This document shows, piece by piece, positions 1 through 8,426 of a stretch of 13,903 nucleotides of DNA. Under the pieces are notes generated by a model that saw only the letters and a program-made list of their open reading frames with translations, was not told the DNA's origin and did no database searches. The stretch is taken from positions 1 to 13,903 of the forward strand of contig PIVW01000106.1 in assembly GCA_003353825.1 (NCBI GenBank). The letters are read 5' to 3'. Origin of the DNA: Chloroflexota bacterium (GTDB taxonomy: Bacteria; Chloroflexota; Anaerolineae; J102). Each line of letters starts with the position of its first letter. Within the stretch, counting starts at the first letter, position 1. Made by a program: the position numbers and the translations under genes.

Positions 1-147
1 GGCAGACTCGTGACCAAATTCACCCCACAACAGGGCAAATATCGAACAAAAATAGGGATGAATGCCTTGAAAACGATCAGTTTTTGACACCTTCTCTACA
101 CCAAATTGTCTGTTTTGGCACCGTAACGGAATTGGCGAAGGTATTAA
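1..147. other. Non-coding left flank
   Basis: No convincing coding frame, RNA gene or terminator is visible here. The in-frame stop TAA at 145-147 closes the frame just before RHS-like coding potential begins at 148. The similarity to YD-repeat proteins therefore starts abruptly, and the upstream part of that gene is missing. The stretch could be a deletion scar or the edge of a mobile element; I cannot tell which. Confidence 0.4.
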
Positions 148-900
148 CTGACACGACGCTATTATGACGGCAGGTACCCGGCTAATGTGTGGATCAATGG
201 TTGGCGCTGGCCGACATGGAACACGGTGCCCGCGCCCTATGGCGCCGGCAAGGGTCAACTCACGGCCGAGATGTGGATGTCATCTAACCCCGATAGCTGG
301 CGGGTGTTCGACTACGACGCCAGGGGGCGGGTGACCCAGGAAACGGTGGCCATCAAACAGGGGGTCGTTTTCGAAACGAATTACACCTACGATCCCCTTG
401 ACCGGGTAGCCACCATGACCTACCCCAGCAACAGTGATCACCTGACCTACGAGTACAACGAGCAGGGCCTGCCCGAAAGCCTGGTAAGCAGCGTGGTCGA
501 GACACTGGTCAGCAGTGTGGATTATGATGCCCTGGGTCGGGTGCAGGAACGTGTATTGGGCAACGGCAGCTATCGCAACACCTACGACTACTACCCCTGG
601 TCCTTGCAAACCGCCGACAGCGGCCGTCTGCACAAAATCGAAACCGGCACCTTGGCCGATCCCGATAGCTTGCAGGGCCTGAGCTACAGCTACGACGCCG
701 TGGGCAATATCGAATCCACCCAGGACATGGCCAATGGCGGCCAGCGCCAGTGCTATGAATACGATCACGCAGGCAACGTCTCGGGGATCGTGACAATGTT
801 TTTCCCATATCAGCACCAGGAAAACCATGGGCTCCTGTGCCCAAGACCTTCACCTTCGGCTACGATGACCTCGATCGCTTGACCTCGGCTGGTACGAACG
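148..900 (+). pseudogene. RHS/YD-repeat protein fragment, truncated and frameshifted
   Basis: This is a remnant of a large RHS/YD-repeat protein. Intact members are usually well over 1000 residues, secreted or surface-located, and often end in a toxin domain. The frame is open from 148 with RRYYDGRYP and contains repeated YD-type units: FDYDARGRV, YTYDPLDRVATMTY, VDYDALGRVQERV, YSYDAVGNIES and YEYDHAGNVSG. A GTG at 187 is the first formal start codon, but coding potential begins before it. The frame is lost somewhere in 781-803, possibly at the T5 run at 799-803. Past it the next frame carries on as TFGYDDLDRLTSAGTNA to about 900, so one indel separates two pieces of the same domain. No signal peptide, N-terminal domain or toxin tip remains. 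Recognition of the family is firm; that the fragment is dead is inferred from the lesions. Confidence 0.85.
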
Positions 901-916
901 CAGCGCACTCAACACT

Positions 917-3040
917 CTATTCAAAGACCTCGACCTGTTCCGGAGAGCGTACGACGATCTGTGGTGTACCTTTATAGGCTGTAATTTCGCCACTAATCCA
1001 CACCTCTTTACCATCATACAGTCTCACCGGTAAATCGCCGAAATTGTCATAGTCGTCGGCGAACACAACCGCGACGAAGCCACCTTTCTTTTTAGAAAAA
1101 TTCAAGAAGGTGATGCTGCCTGTGTCGTTAGCGCGCACGATCCGTCCTTCCACAGTCAACTCCTGCCCCACATGGGCATCAGCCTCTTGCCACGAGATAA
1201 TGCCCGTCACCGATTCAGCACTTTCTGATCCCTCAGCAGGGGCCGAGTCCTCAGCCCCTTCCGACACTTCAGCCCCTGCCGAGCCCTCAGCCTCTGCTGA
1301 AGATGGCATGGTCTGGCCGACGATCTCAATCTGGTCGGGGGATTCGACCACGATCTCAGGCGCGCCCTTATATTCTTTGACTCGGCCGCTTACATGCAGC
1401 TCCTGGTTCAGATACAATGACTCAGGGGGTTCAGGAAATTTCTCATAATCTGCCGCGAAAATCACAACGCTCATGGTGCCCTGCCAATTGTTGCTGAAAT
1501 TAAGAAAGGTGACATTGCCAGAATCATAGGTGCGCACAACCGCCCCCTCGATGGTGATGTCTTCGCCAACATAATCGATCGCATCCTGCCAGGGTACGAT
1601 GTCCGGGATAGGAGCCTCAGTTCTAGTTACTTGCGGCACTGTCTGTGAGTTGTCTTCCGTATCGTCCCCCATAATCTGGATCTGGCGGGCTGTTTCGACT
1701 ATGATTTCGGGGGCGCCCTGATACTCTTTCACTCGACCCTCTACCTGGATGCGCCGATCCAGAAAGTGCTCGGCAGGGGGAGTGGGGAACAGATCATAAG
1801 CATCGGGGAAAATGACAATAGAAAGTGTATTCCGGTAATCGTCATCGAAATTTAGGAATGTGACTTTGCCGCTGTCGTAGGTACGTACGATTTCACCTTC
1901 CAAGGTCACGTCCGCCCCCACAAAATGTCTCGCTTCATCCCAAGGGATCACGCCCTCCGGTGCAACCACGATTTTGCTAGCTTGCGTCCAGTCATTTGCC
2001 ATCGTGTCTTGCAGCCGCTCGACAACGTCCGGGTCTTGTGTGAGAATGCCCAGTTCACGGTTAAGCTCCATCGAAGCAAAGGTCATGTTTATAGAACCAA
2101 TGAGGGCTCGTTCGCCATCGGCAAGGATAACCTTGGCATGGATCTGCGGATCGCCAAGCAACGCTACCTGAGCGCCAGCCTGTCGTAAACGCTCGTAGTT
2201 GGCTTCGGCGTAGTCATCCGCCCCACCACGATCCGCCCCGATAAACCGAACTTCGACCCCACGGTGAACGGCTTGGATCAAACGATCTGTGACATCTTCG
2301 TCGAGCAAGGTAGCCTGTTCGAGCCATAGTGTCTGTTCGGCGCCATCGACGATGTCGTAGATACGGTCCCGGCTGTTGGTTGGGCTGAGCACCAGGGGGC
2401 TGTCATCGCTCAGTTCAATGCCAACTGCATCCCAATCGGCATCGAAGATTGAGGCGATATCGTCAACAATGGAGGGATCGTCGAGCCGCACGCCATATTC
2501 TCGATTGCTGCTAAAGGAACTGACTGTGTAATTGAACGTGCCAAAGAGGGCCTCACGATCATCGATTACCAGGCTTTTTTCGTGCGTCAGCCTGAAGGTA
2601 GCGGGCGCCCATTTGACGCTGACCCCTCCGTCCACCAACTCATCGTAACTGATCTGATTACTGTCCCCGCCTCCGGTTGGATTCTTTTCGATAATCACCC
2701 GTACATCAACGCCCCGATTGGCCGCCCGAATGAGGGCCGCGCGGATGTCCCGGTAGGTCATCAGGTAGATCTTCAAGCGGATCGATTCCTGTGCTCTCTC
2801 GATCAGCTCGAGGACCACAGCTACACCATCGTCGGGCAATACGATCAGGCTTTGACTGCTGGCGCCCTGGCTTGGGGCCGGCGTGTCAATAGTCTCCGCG
2901 GCGCTATCCTGCGTTTCCATCACCAGCGGAGCGAATGTGACAACTAGTAGCAGGAGGCCAACGATGAGAAGGGTGACAACGAGGGCCAGATTGCGACGGG
3001 ATCTGGTGTTGCTCTGTTTTGCAGAAGGTTTTTGGGGCAT
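917..3040 (-). CDS. Membrane-anchored PLD-family protein with three tandem OB-fold domains
   Basis: Predicted phosphodiesterase or nuclease of the phospholipase D superfamily, 707 aa from the ATG at 3040. An in-frame ATG at 3094 would add 18 residues. I prefer 3040 because it gives a typical basic N-terminus (MPQKPSAKQ, then RSRRN) directly before one hydrophobic segment at about residues 18-40. There is no lipobox, so this is probably an uncleaved anchor with the rest outside the membrane. Two PLD halves follow, each with a full HxK(x)4D motif: H153/K155/D160 and H301/K303/D308. Each motif is followed by a G-[ST]-x-N segment (GTFNYT, GSINMT). C-terminal to this are three OB-fold-like repeats of about 92 residues (363-457, 480-574, 614-706). 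They share VGxxxTxEGxxVR, [VI]TFLNF and AYKGxPxIVV-type blocks, and resemble nucleic-acid-binding OB domains. An Ala/Ser/Glu/Gly-rich linker (575-613) separates repeats 2 and 3. The gene stands alone, 267 nt downstream of fmt. Substrate is unknown; DNA is the best guess. Confidence 0.85.
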   Translation of the reverse strand: MPQKPSAKQSNTRSRRNLALVVTLLIVGLLLLVVTFAPLVMETQDSAAETIDTPAPSQGASSQSLIVLPDDGVAVVLELIERAQESIRLKIYLMTYRDIRAALIRAANRGVDVRVIIEKNPTGGGDSNQISYDELVDGGVSVKWAPATFRLTHEKSLVIDDREALFGTFNYTVSSFSSNREYGVRLDDPSIVDDIASIFDADWDAVGIELSDDSPLVLSPTNSRDRIYDIVDGAEQTLWLEQATLLDEDVTDRLIQAVHRGVEVRFIGADRGGADDYAEANYERLRQAGAQVALLGDPQIHAKVILADGERALIGSINMTFASMELNRELGILTQDPDVVERLQDTMANDWTQASKIVVAPEGVIPWDEARHFVGADVTLEGEIVRTYDSGKVTFLNFDDDYRNTLSIVIFPDAYDLFPTPPAEHFLDRRIQVEGRVKEYQGAPEIIVETARQIQIMGDDTEDNSQTVPQVTRTEAPIPDIVPWQDAIDYVGEDITIEGAVVRTYDSGNVTFLNFSNNWQGTMSVVIFAADYEKFPEPPESLYLNQELHVSGRVKEYKGAPEIVVESPDQIEIVGQTMPSSAEAEGSAGAEVSEGAEDSAPAEGSESAESVTGIISWQEADAHVGQELTVEGRIVRANDTGSITFLNFSKKKGGFVAVVFADDYDNFGDLPVRLYDGKEVWISGEITAYKGTPQIVVRSPEQVEVFE

Positions 3041-3307
3041 GTCACAAGCTCTATTCGAGTTTGATTCGGGCGAATGATATTCCGTTCCCCCCATCTTACT
3101 TTTTCACCATCCAGAACGCAAAATCATGCCGTTCCTATAACAAGACATTCACGTCGCTTATCTTCCTTGGAGCAAATAAAAACTCAGGCTGTGCAAATAC
3201 GGCATTGAACTTGCGATCCGCCAGAGATGTCGTCAAACTGTTGTTGGCGTTGTAAGCGCCGAATTACCTGCGCGGCGTGATAGCTCAAGGAGGTAGCCGA
3301 AGTGTAA

Positions 3308-4237
3308 CTACTGCCCCAATAAAGCGCCTACGAAGTCGCTGCGTCCCCGCAAGAAATCACGCGTGCTCATCATCTTTTTTCCGGCCGGTTGCAATTGGTC
3401 GACGATCAGCATCCCCCTGCCCGTACCAACCGCCACACCATCATCCCAACTGGCAACTTCACCAGGTGTCCCCTGCCCTTCGACCACTTGTGTCGCACCC
3501 AGCTTCAGATTTGCGCCCGACCAGGTGGTAAAGGCGCCCGGCCAGGGATCGTAGGCTCGGACCATGCGTTCGATGTGGTTCGCCGCTTGCTCCCAATCAA
3601 TTCGGGCCTGTTCCTTGTTAAGCAAACGGCATATTGTGGCAGCTTCGTCTTTTTGCGAACGTGGTAGAAGCGAGCCGCCGAGATAGCAGGGCAGGGTGTT
3701 CACCAGCAATTGCGCACCTTGTTGGGCCAGACGCTCACCCAGGCAGCCGGCCGTATCCTCCGCTCGGATCATCTCCGCTGCCTGAGCGAGGATCGGACCG
3801 GTATCCATACCTTTATCCATGCGCATGATAGTGCTGCCCGTTACCCTATCTCCGGCGAGTAGGGCGGCGTTGATAGGCGAAGCACCACGCCAACGCGGGA
3901 GCAGACTGGCATGCACATTGATAGATCCATAGCGCCCTAACTCAAGCACATTAGCTCTCAATATCTGTCCATAGGCGGCAACGACGATCAGATCGGGGAC
4001 CAGGGATTCCAACTCGGCAAAAGCAGCGGGCTCGCGCAATTTTTGCGGCTGCATGACCGGGATATCAGCCGCAATCGCCGCTTCCTTTACAGGGGACATC
4101 TGCAGTTTGCGCCCTCTTCCGGCCTTGCGGTCAGGTTGGGTGACGGCGCCAACGATTTCGTATGTATCATCGCCAAGTAATGCCTGTAAGGAGGGCACGG
4201 CAAAGGCGGGAGTGCCCATGAATAGGGTTCGGATCAT
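3308..4237 (-). CDS. fmt: Methionyl-tRNA formyltransferase
   Basis: Transfers a formyl group from 10-formyl-tetrahydrofolate to methionyl-initiator tRNA in the cytoplasm, enabling bacterial translation initiation. The 309-aa length is normal for the family. The N-terminal catalytic Rossmann domain starts with MIRTLFMGTPAFAVPSL. It carries the active-site signature SINVHASLLPRWRGASPI with Asn107 and His109, followed by Asp145 in GMDTGPIL. These match the Asn-His-Asp catalytic triad of E. coli Fmt with a one-residue offset. The C-terminal tRNA-binding domain follows from about residue 207 and includes RAYDPWPGAFT. The ATG at 4237 begins only 6 nt after the rlmN stop codon and lacks a strong Shine-Dalgarno, so translational coupling to rlmN is likely. 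All key residues are present and I see no damage. Confidence 0.97.
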   Translation of the reverse strand: MIRTLFMGTPAFAVPSLQALLGDDTYEIVGAVTQPDRKAGRGRKLQMSPVKEAAIAADIPVMQPQKLREPAAFAELESLVPDLIVVAAYGQILRANVLELGRYGSINVHASLLPRWRGASPINAALLAGDRVTGSTIMRMDKGMDTGPILAQAAEMIRAEDTAGCLGERLAQQGAQLLVNTLPCYLGGSLLPRSQKDEAATICRLLNKEQARIDWEQAANHIERMVRAYDPWPGAFTTWSGANLKLGATQVVEGQGTPGEVASWDDGVAVGTGRGMLIVDQLQPAGKKMMSTRDFLRGRSDFVGALLGQ

Positions 4238-4243
4238 AGCACT

Positions 4244-5329
4244 TTATAACATATCTATCATATCAGGTTGCTGCGCAGCCTGACGCAACTGCCCGCACCC
4301 GGCATTGATCTCGATTCCGCGGCGCAGACGCATAGTGGTAGGGATATTGGCGTCCGTCAGAACTTTCAGGAATCGTTGGGCCTCGGCTTCAGCGGTAGGT
4401 TGGTAAGGAGAAGCGGGGATGGGATTGAGCGGGATCAGATTGACGTGACAATTGAGGTCGGCTAACAGGTCCGACAATAGTTCGGCTTGCTGCAGGGCAT
4501 CATTGATGCCGCGCATGAGCGCATATTCGAAGGTGATACGACGATTGGTCTGTGCTTGATAGCGGTGGCAGGCGGCGATCAGTGCTTCCAAGGGGTAGCG
4601 GTTGTTGATCGGTACCAGCTTGTTTCGCAGGCGATTGCTGGGCGCATGCAAGGAAACCGCCAGCCGTACCGGCACATCCTCCTCTGTCAGGCGGTCTATC
4701 ATGGGGATGAGCCCCACGGTCGAGAGGGTAATGCTGCGGGCAGATAATTCGAAAGTTTTGGGGTTGGCAATGGCGCGGATAGCTTGTAACAGAGCGTCGT
4801 AATTTGCCAAGGGCTCGCCCATCCCCATAACGACGACATTGGTCAACGTGGCTGGACGTTCTATTCTAAGACCCTCTCCACCACCCGATTCACGCAGCCA
4901 TCGCTCAAAGTAGTGAACTTGGGCGATGATTTCACCGGCGGAGAGGTTTCTGGCCAAACCACCTTGCGCAGTAGCACAAAACGTGCAGCCCATGCCGCAG
5001 CCCACCTGTGTGGAAATGCAGACGGTGCGGCGATAGTTGTAGAGCATGAGCACCACTTCAATGGTGTTGCCATCTTTGAGGCGAAAAAGAGCCTTGCGTG
5101 TGAGCTTATCCTTGCTGTCGATCTGGACGATTAGCTCTAGTGGATCAACGGTCGCCTCTATGACCAGCTTTGCCCTGAGTGCTTTGGGCAGATTGGTCAT
5201 CTCCGCCAGATCCGTCGCCAGTTCCTTGTGCAGCCATGTATAGATCTGGTCGCCTCGATAGGCAGGCTCGCCCCACGAGGTCATGAGATCACGTAAATCG
5301 GATTGAGTTAGATCCAGAAGTTGGAGCAT
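4244..5329 (-). CDS. rlmN: Dual-specificity RNA methyltransferase RlmN (23S rRNA A2503 / tRNA A37)
   Basis: Radical-SAM enzyme that makes C2-methyladenosine at 23S rRNA A2503 and, in characterised members, at tRNA A37. The cluster motif is CGMGCTFC, and the two catalytic cysteines are in CISTQVGC and in NAGCGQLR near the C-terminus; spacing matches E. coli C118/C125/C129/C132/C355. Family members usually have Ala-Cys in the last motif, so Gly-Cys is a minor variation. The frame extends to a TTG at 5362, whose first two bases overlap the TGA stop of the upstream HAD gene. I choose the ATG at 5329 (361 aa) because it begins [12 protein letters not shown], like family N-termini, and has AGGA upstream at a somewhat long 10-nt spacing. 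It lies in a tight run HAD-rlmN-fmt, 6 nt before fmt, probably one operon. Confidence 0.96.
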   Translation of the reverse strand: MLQLLDLTQSDLRDLMTSWGEPAYRGDQIYTWLHKELATDLAEMTNLPKALRAKLVIEATVDPLELIVQIDSKDKLTRKALFRLKDGNTIEVVLMLYNYRRTVCISTQVGCGMGCTFCATAQGGLARNLSAGEIIAQVHYFERWLRESGGGEGLRIERPATLTNVVVMGMGEPLANYDALLQAIRAIANPKTFELSARSITLSTVGLIPMIDRLTEEDVPVRLAVSLHAPSNRLRNKLVPINNRYPLEALIAACHRYQAQTNRRITFEYALMRGINDALQQAELLSDLLADLNCHVNLIPLNPIPASPYQPTAEAEAQRFLKVLTDANIPTTMRLRRGIEINAGCGQLRQAAQQPDMIDML

Positions 5330-5358
5330 AGTCACGAAATCCTGTTGAAACAGTTTAA

Positions 5359-6153
5359 TCAATTTGCCAAGAGCTCGGGCAAGCCTTCGATGATGAAATC
5401 GGGCCGCGGTTGATAAGCTTCAGCTTCGGCGCGCCCGCTGACGCCTGTCAGCACACACATGGTGTTGATGCCGGCGCGGTGGCCACCGAGGATGTCGGTG
5501 TTCAGGCGGTCGCCCAGCATAATTGTTTCGCGAGGATTAGCGCCGAGCAGTGCCAGGGCCTGGTCATAAATGCCGGGCTCGGGCTTACCCATGATCAGCG
5601 GCGCCTGGCCCGTAGCAGCGGCGAGCATGGCGATAATGGAACCGGCGCCGGGCAGGATGCCCCGCTCGCTGGGGAATGTAGGATCCGGATTGGTGGCGAT
5701 CCATGGGCAACCGGCGTTGATGGCCAAGGCCGCTTCAGCCAATTGCGCGTAAGTTACCTCTTGGTCGAGGGCGCTGACGACCAGTTCGGCCTGTTCGGCA
5801 CGCGTAACCAACTCAAATCCAGCTTGGGGGACGGCCGTACGAATGCCATTTCCACCAACGACCAGAACACATCTTGGTGGCGGAAAGTGCTCGGTCAGAT
5901 AAGCTGCTGTGGCTAAGGCTGAAGTGAAAACTGACGACACCTCCACATGAATGCCCATCAAAGCCAGGCGAGTGACCGATTGGTCTGGGGTCTTGGTGGC
6001 GTTGTTTGTCAGAAAGAGGTATGCTTGTTCTTCTTGTTGCAACGTCCGTACGAATTCGGCCGCGCCCGGCAGGGGCTCGGCGCCACGGTATATCACGCCG
6101 TCCATGTCGATGAGCCAGGCTTGGATAGAATCGAAAGGGGATTTAAGTGGCAT
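5359..6153 (-). CDS. HAD-superfamily subfamily IIA phosphatase (NagD-like)
   Basis: Cytoplasmic haloacid-dehalogenase-type phosphatase of the NagD/p-nitrophenyl-phosphatase group, 264 aa, a normal size. Motif I is [12 protein letters not shown] with nucleophile Asp16 and acid/base Asp18. Motif II is LFLTNNAT with Thr49. Lys190 in MGKPEPG is motif III, and GDRLNTD around Asp215 is the metal-binding motif IV. The central region 70-185 is the C2-type cap that sets substrate choice. Family members hydrolyse nucleoside monophosphates, 2-phosphoglycolate or other small phosphates; the actual substrate cannot be read from the sequence. The ATG at 6153 has no obvious Shine-Dalgarno. It is the first gene of the HAD-rlmN-fmt run. 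Its function bears no clear relation to rlmN or fmt, so co-transcription may be just genomic packing. Confidence 0.93.
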   Translation of the reverse strand: MPLKSPFDSIQAWLIDMDGVIYRGAEPLPGAAEFVRTLQQEEQAYLFLTNNATKTPDQSVTRLALMGIHVEVSSVFTSALATAAYLTEHFPPPRCVLVVGGNGIRTAVPQAGFELVTRAEQAELVVSALDQEVTYAQLAEAALAINAGCPWIATNPDPTFPSERGILPGAGSIIAMLAAATGQAPLIMGKPEPGIYDQALALLGANPRETIMLGDRLNTDILGGHRAGINTMCVLTGVSGRAEAEAYQPRPDFIIEGLPELLAN

Positions 6154-6181
6154 TGGCGGGATTTATGTGTAGGGTAGGTGT

Positions 6182-6256
6182 CAGTAGAGAAGTAAACAAG
6201 TGAAGAAGTAGGCAGGTAAAGAAGTAGACCAGCAGACCAGCAGGCCAACAGACTAG
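6182..6256. repeat. Low-complexity degenerate short-repeat tract
   Basis: The gap between the small membrane protein gene and the HAD gene contains degenerate units: GAAGTA/AAGTA variants at about 6187-6226, then two adjacent copies of GACCAGCA followed by a variant, GGCCAACA. The tract runs to the stop codon of the 6253-6516 gene. It looks like microsatellite-type intergenic DNA. I see no promoter or terminator in it. Confidence 0.6.
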
Positions 6257-6516
6257 TCTGGTGTCATCTCTGTGTCACCTTCAATGTCAATTATAGCCTC
6301 TTGTTCAGCCAGATCTTGCTCAACATCGAAGGCCGCAGTGGTAATAGCCCAGGCAACTACACCCCAAGCGACACCACTTATGGCGAGCGCCAGGAAAATG
6401 CTGAGAGCGTTTGCAGGCACCGTGCCACGTAAGATTCCGACACAGGCTAGGATGATTCCGGCGGCAGCGGCGATCAATCCTACTTTTATGGGTCCGCTAA
6501 GATTTTTCCAGTTCAT
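6253..6516 (-). CDS. Small two-helix membrane protein, unknown function
   Basis: An 87-residue protein starting MNWKNLSGPIKVG. Two hydrophobic segments are clear, at about residues 10-30 (VGLIAAAAGIILACVGIL) and 36-62 (ALSIFLALAISGVAWGVVAW). They are joined by a short loop containing RGTVP and followed by an acidic tail, FDVEQDLAEQEAIIDIEGD, ending in MTPD. This is a typical two-helix inner-membrane hairpin. I do not recognise the family and assign no function. It lies on the same strand between recJ and the HAD gene, 110 nt after recJ. That gap holds a heptamer tract and no strong promoter. No Shine-Dalgarno is evident before the ATG. The clean pattern of helix, loop, helix and charged tail argues that it is real. 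Confidence 0.68.
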   Translation of the reverse strand: MNWKNLSGPIKVGLIAAAAGIILACVGILRGTVPANALSIFLALAISGVAWGVVAWAITTAAFDVEQDLAEQEAIIDIEGDTEMTPD

Positions 6517-6527
6517 GGTTTTGATAC

Positions 6528-6577
6528 GGATTAAAGATTAAAGATTAGGGATTAGGGATTAGGGATTAGGGATTGGA
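6528..6577. repeat. Heptanucleotide tandem repeat (ATTAAAG / ATTAGGG)
   Basis: Between recJ and the small membrane protein gene, 7-bp units run head to tail: ATTAAAG twice, then ATTAGGG four times, then ATTGGAG, drifting into the inverted repeat at 6571. Several units are identical, indicating slippage expansion. The pattern resembles heptamer short tandem repeats known from cyanobacterial and Chloroflexota intergenic DNA. A related GGTTAAAGATTAAAG stretch occurs at about 13773. Confidence 0.85.
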
Positions 6578-6603
6578 GATTGGCAGAGCGTGAATCTCCA
6601 ATC
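6571..6603. repeat. Perfect 11-bp inverted repeat downstream of recJ
   Basis: GATTGGAGATT (6571-6581) and AATCTCCAATC (6593-6603) are exact reverse complements around an 11-nt loop. The hairpin lies about 24 nt beyond the recJ stop codon, where a terminator would be expected. On the recJ strand, however, it is followed by CCTAATCCC and not by a T-run, so it is not a classical intrinsic terminator. It may stabilise the 3' end of the recJ mRNA or simply derive from the adjoining heptamer tract, since the left arm is made of variant heptamers. Confidence 0.7.
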
Positions 6604-6626
6604 TCTAAAAAGCGCTGATTTGCGAT

Positions 6627-8426
6627 TTAGAATAACGCCGTGGCGTCCACACTGGCAACGGGTTCGTCCTGGATGCCTCTCCCGGCAGGTTTGATATCGC
6701 GTACGAGCAACTGCAATGTGCGTTTGTCTTGCCACACGTTTTCTTCGAATTGGCAAGCAACATCGATGCGCATGGGCAGATTACCCGCCTGGTCACCCAG
6801 ACCAAAACCGATGGCGTCCATGGTCGAAAAGCCGTCACTCAGTCTGAGTTTGAGATGCAGTCCCTCGCCGCCGACGCGGCGGTACGCCCGTACCATAAGA
6901 TCGGGTACCACCAGAATGGCGGGAGGATTAGCACTGCCTGTCGGTTCCAGCGTCTTGAGCTTGGCCAGAAGGGCATAGTCGAGATCACGCAGGTCAACTA
7001 CGGCATCGATAGGCAATTTGTGAGCTCTATCTTCAGGTTGAAGTTGAGATGAAGCGCTGATATTCAGCCGCCGCCGCAGGCTAGGCAACAACTCAGACTG
7101 AACCGTAAATCCGGCTGCGGCAGCGTGGCCGCCATAGCGCACCAGGATATCGGCACACTCGTCCAGGGCGGCGGTGATATCGAATTCGGGAACACTGCGG
7201 GCAGAGCCTCGGATCGGCCCATCTCCCAATTCTGCCACAAGCGCTGGGCGATAATAGGCCTCTTTCAGACGACTGGCCACGAGCCCGACGATGCCGGGGT
7301 TAAAACCTTCTTTTCCCACAAAAAGGACGTCATCAGGTGGATTGTCTCCGAGTTCGGCCATGGCATAATTGACCGCATCCTGTGTCAAGCGCTGCCGTTC
7401 GATATTGAGTTGGCTCAACTCCAGAGCGATATCGTCGGCGCTGGTATCATCTGCTGCCATAAGTAGATCATAGGCAATGATGGCGCTACGCAAGCGTCCA
7501 GCTGCATTGAGTCTTGGGGCTAGGCGAAAGCCGATGGCAGTGGCGTCGATCTCGCCGCCTCTGGGCCCCGACTTACGGATCAGTGCTCGCAAACCTGGCC
7601 GCAGCCCCTGATTGATTTGCGCCAATCCACGTTGGACGAGAACGCGGTTTTCGCCACGTAACGGCATGATATCGGCCACGGTGCCTATGGCTACCAGGTC
7701 GAGCAGGTCATCTTCTTCAAGTGATAGGGGACGACGGGCCACGGGGGCCTGCTCTTCGCTGCGCAGTAGGGCTTGTGCCAGTTTATAAGCCACGCCAACG
7801 CCGGCAAAAGCATCGAAGGGGTAGTCACAATCTTCTTGCTTTGGGTTGATGATGGCGAGTGCGGGGGGTAACTCTGGCCCAATAGAATGATGGTCAGAGA
7901 CCAGGATATCCAGGCCGAGTGCCCGGCCAAATGTCACTTCCTCGACAGCTCTTATCCCGCAATCTACCGTCAGGATCACTTTAACGCCCTGCTCGTGAAG
8001 CCAGGCCAGGGCCTCTTGATTTAGTCCGTAACCTTCATCGACCCGATGAGGGATGTAAGGCATGACATCAGCACCGAAAGCTTGCAGGGTTTGTACCATC
8101 AGCGCGGTGGAGGTCACGCCATCGGCGTCGAAATCGCCATAGATGGCGATGGGTTCGCCGCGACGAATGGCCCAACGCAAGCGTTCTACAGTATCAGTTA
8201 TCCCTTTCATTCTGAAGGGATTGTCTGAGCGCACATGCTGGCCAAAGAACTCAGCAACCTCATCAGCATCGACCAGCCCCCGGTTGAACAGTATCTGCAC
8301 GACGATGGGGTGTAACCAATTCAAACGGGCTTGTATGTCAGGTGGCGGGGGAGAAGGTAACTCCCAACGGATGGGGACAGCAGGCAAAATCGGGCTCCAT
8401 GGGGGAAGGTGCTTGTTCACAAACAA
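6627..8426 (-). CDS. recJ: Single-stranded-DNA-specific exonuclease RecJ
   Basis: 5'-3' exonuclease on single-stranded DNA, used in recombination and repair, of the DHH superfamily; 599 aa against 577 in E. coli. In order: IYGDFDADGVTST with the metal ligands Asp98, Asp100 and Asp102; LTVDCGIRA with Asp155; the name-giving SDHH at 177-180; RLNAAGR at 305-311, a core motif. The DHHA1 domain follows with GFNPGIVGLVASRL and ARYGGHAAAAGF-like sequence around GGH at 432-434. A C-terminal OB-type domain follows (about 465-580). All motifs look intact. The frame opens with TTG at 8426; GTG at 8420 is an equally possible start, and no ATG exists nearby. Neither start has a strong Shine-Dalgarno. It heads the same-strand block recJ, small membrane protein, HAD, rlmN, fmt, and lies downstream of the rpmB terminator, so it needs its own promoter between 8427 and 8600. 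Confidence 0.97.
   Translation of the reverse strand: MFVNKHLPPWSPILPAVPIRWELPSPPPPDIQARLNWLHPIVVQILFNRGLVDADEVAEFFGQHVRSDNPFRMKGITDTVERLRWAIRRGEPIAIYGDFDADGVTSTALMVQTLQAFGADVMPYIPHRVDEGYGLNQEALAWLHEQGVKVILTVDCGIRAVEEVTFGRALGLDILVSDHHSIGPELPPALAIINPKQEDCDYPFDAFAGVGVAYKLAQALLRSEEQAPVARRPLSLEEDDLLDLVAIGTVADIMPLRGENRVLVQRGLAQINQGLRPGLRALIRKSGPRGGEIDATAIGFRLAPRLNAAGRLRSAIIAYDLLMAADDTSADDIALELSQLNIERQRLTQDAVNYAMAELGDNPPDDVLFVGKEGFNPGIVGLVASRLKEAYYRPALVAELGDGPIRGSARSVPEFDITAALDECADILVRYGGHAAAAGFTVQSELLPSLRRRLNISASSQLQPEDRAHKLPIDAVVDLRDLDYALLAKLKTLEPTGSANPPAILVVPDLMVRAYRRVGGEGLHLKLRLSDGFSTMDAIGFGLGDQAGNLPMRIDVACQFEENVWQDKRTLQLLVRDIKPAGRGIQDEPVASVDATALF

Noticed and set aside
280..828. Open frame of 182 codons on the minus strand within the RHS fragment, and a similar one at 509-853
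   Set aside because: It mirrors the YD-repeat frame, is repetitive Val/Ala/Gly or Arg/Cys sequence, and matches no domain; shadow of the RHS coding sequence.
3247..3262. GGCG...CGCC hairpin after fmt as a terminator
   Set aside because: The stem is only about 4-5 bp and no T-run follows on the minus strand.
3041..3307. Promoter or small gene between fmt and the PLD-OB gene
   Set aside because: I could not find a -35/-10 pair with good spacing, or a short frame with a ribosome site, on either strand.
6541..6570. Telomere-like (TTAGGG) repeat
   Set aside because: The period is 7 (ATTAGGG), not 6, and it lies inside a bacterial gene block.
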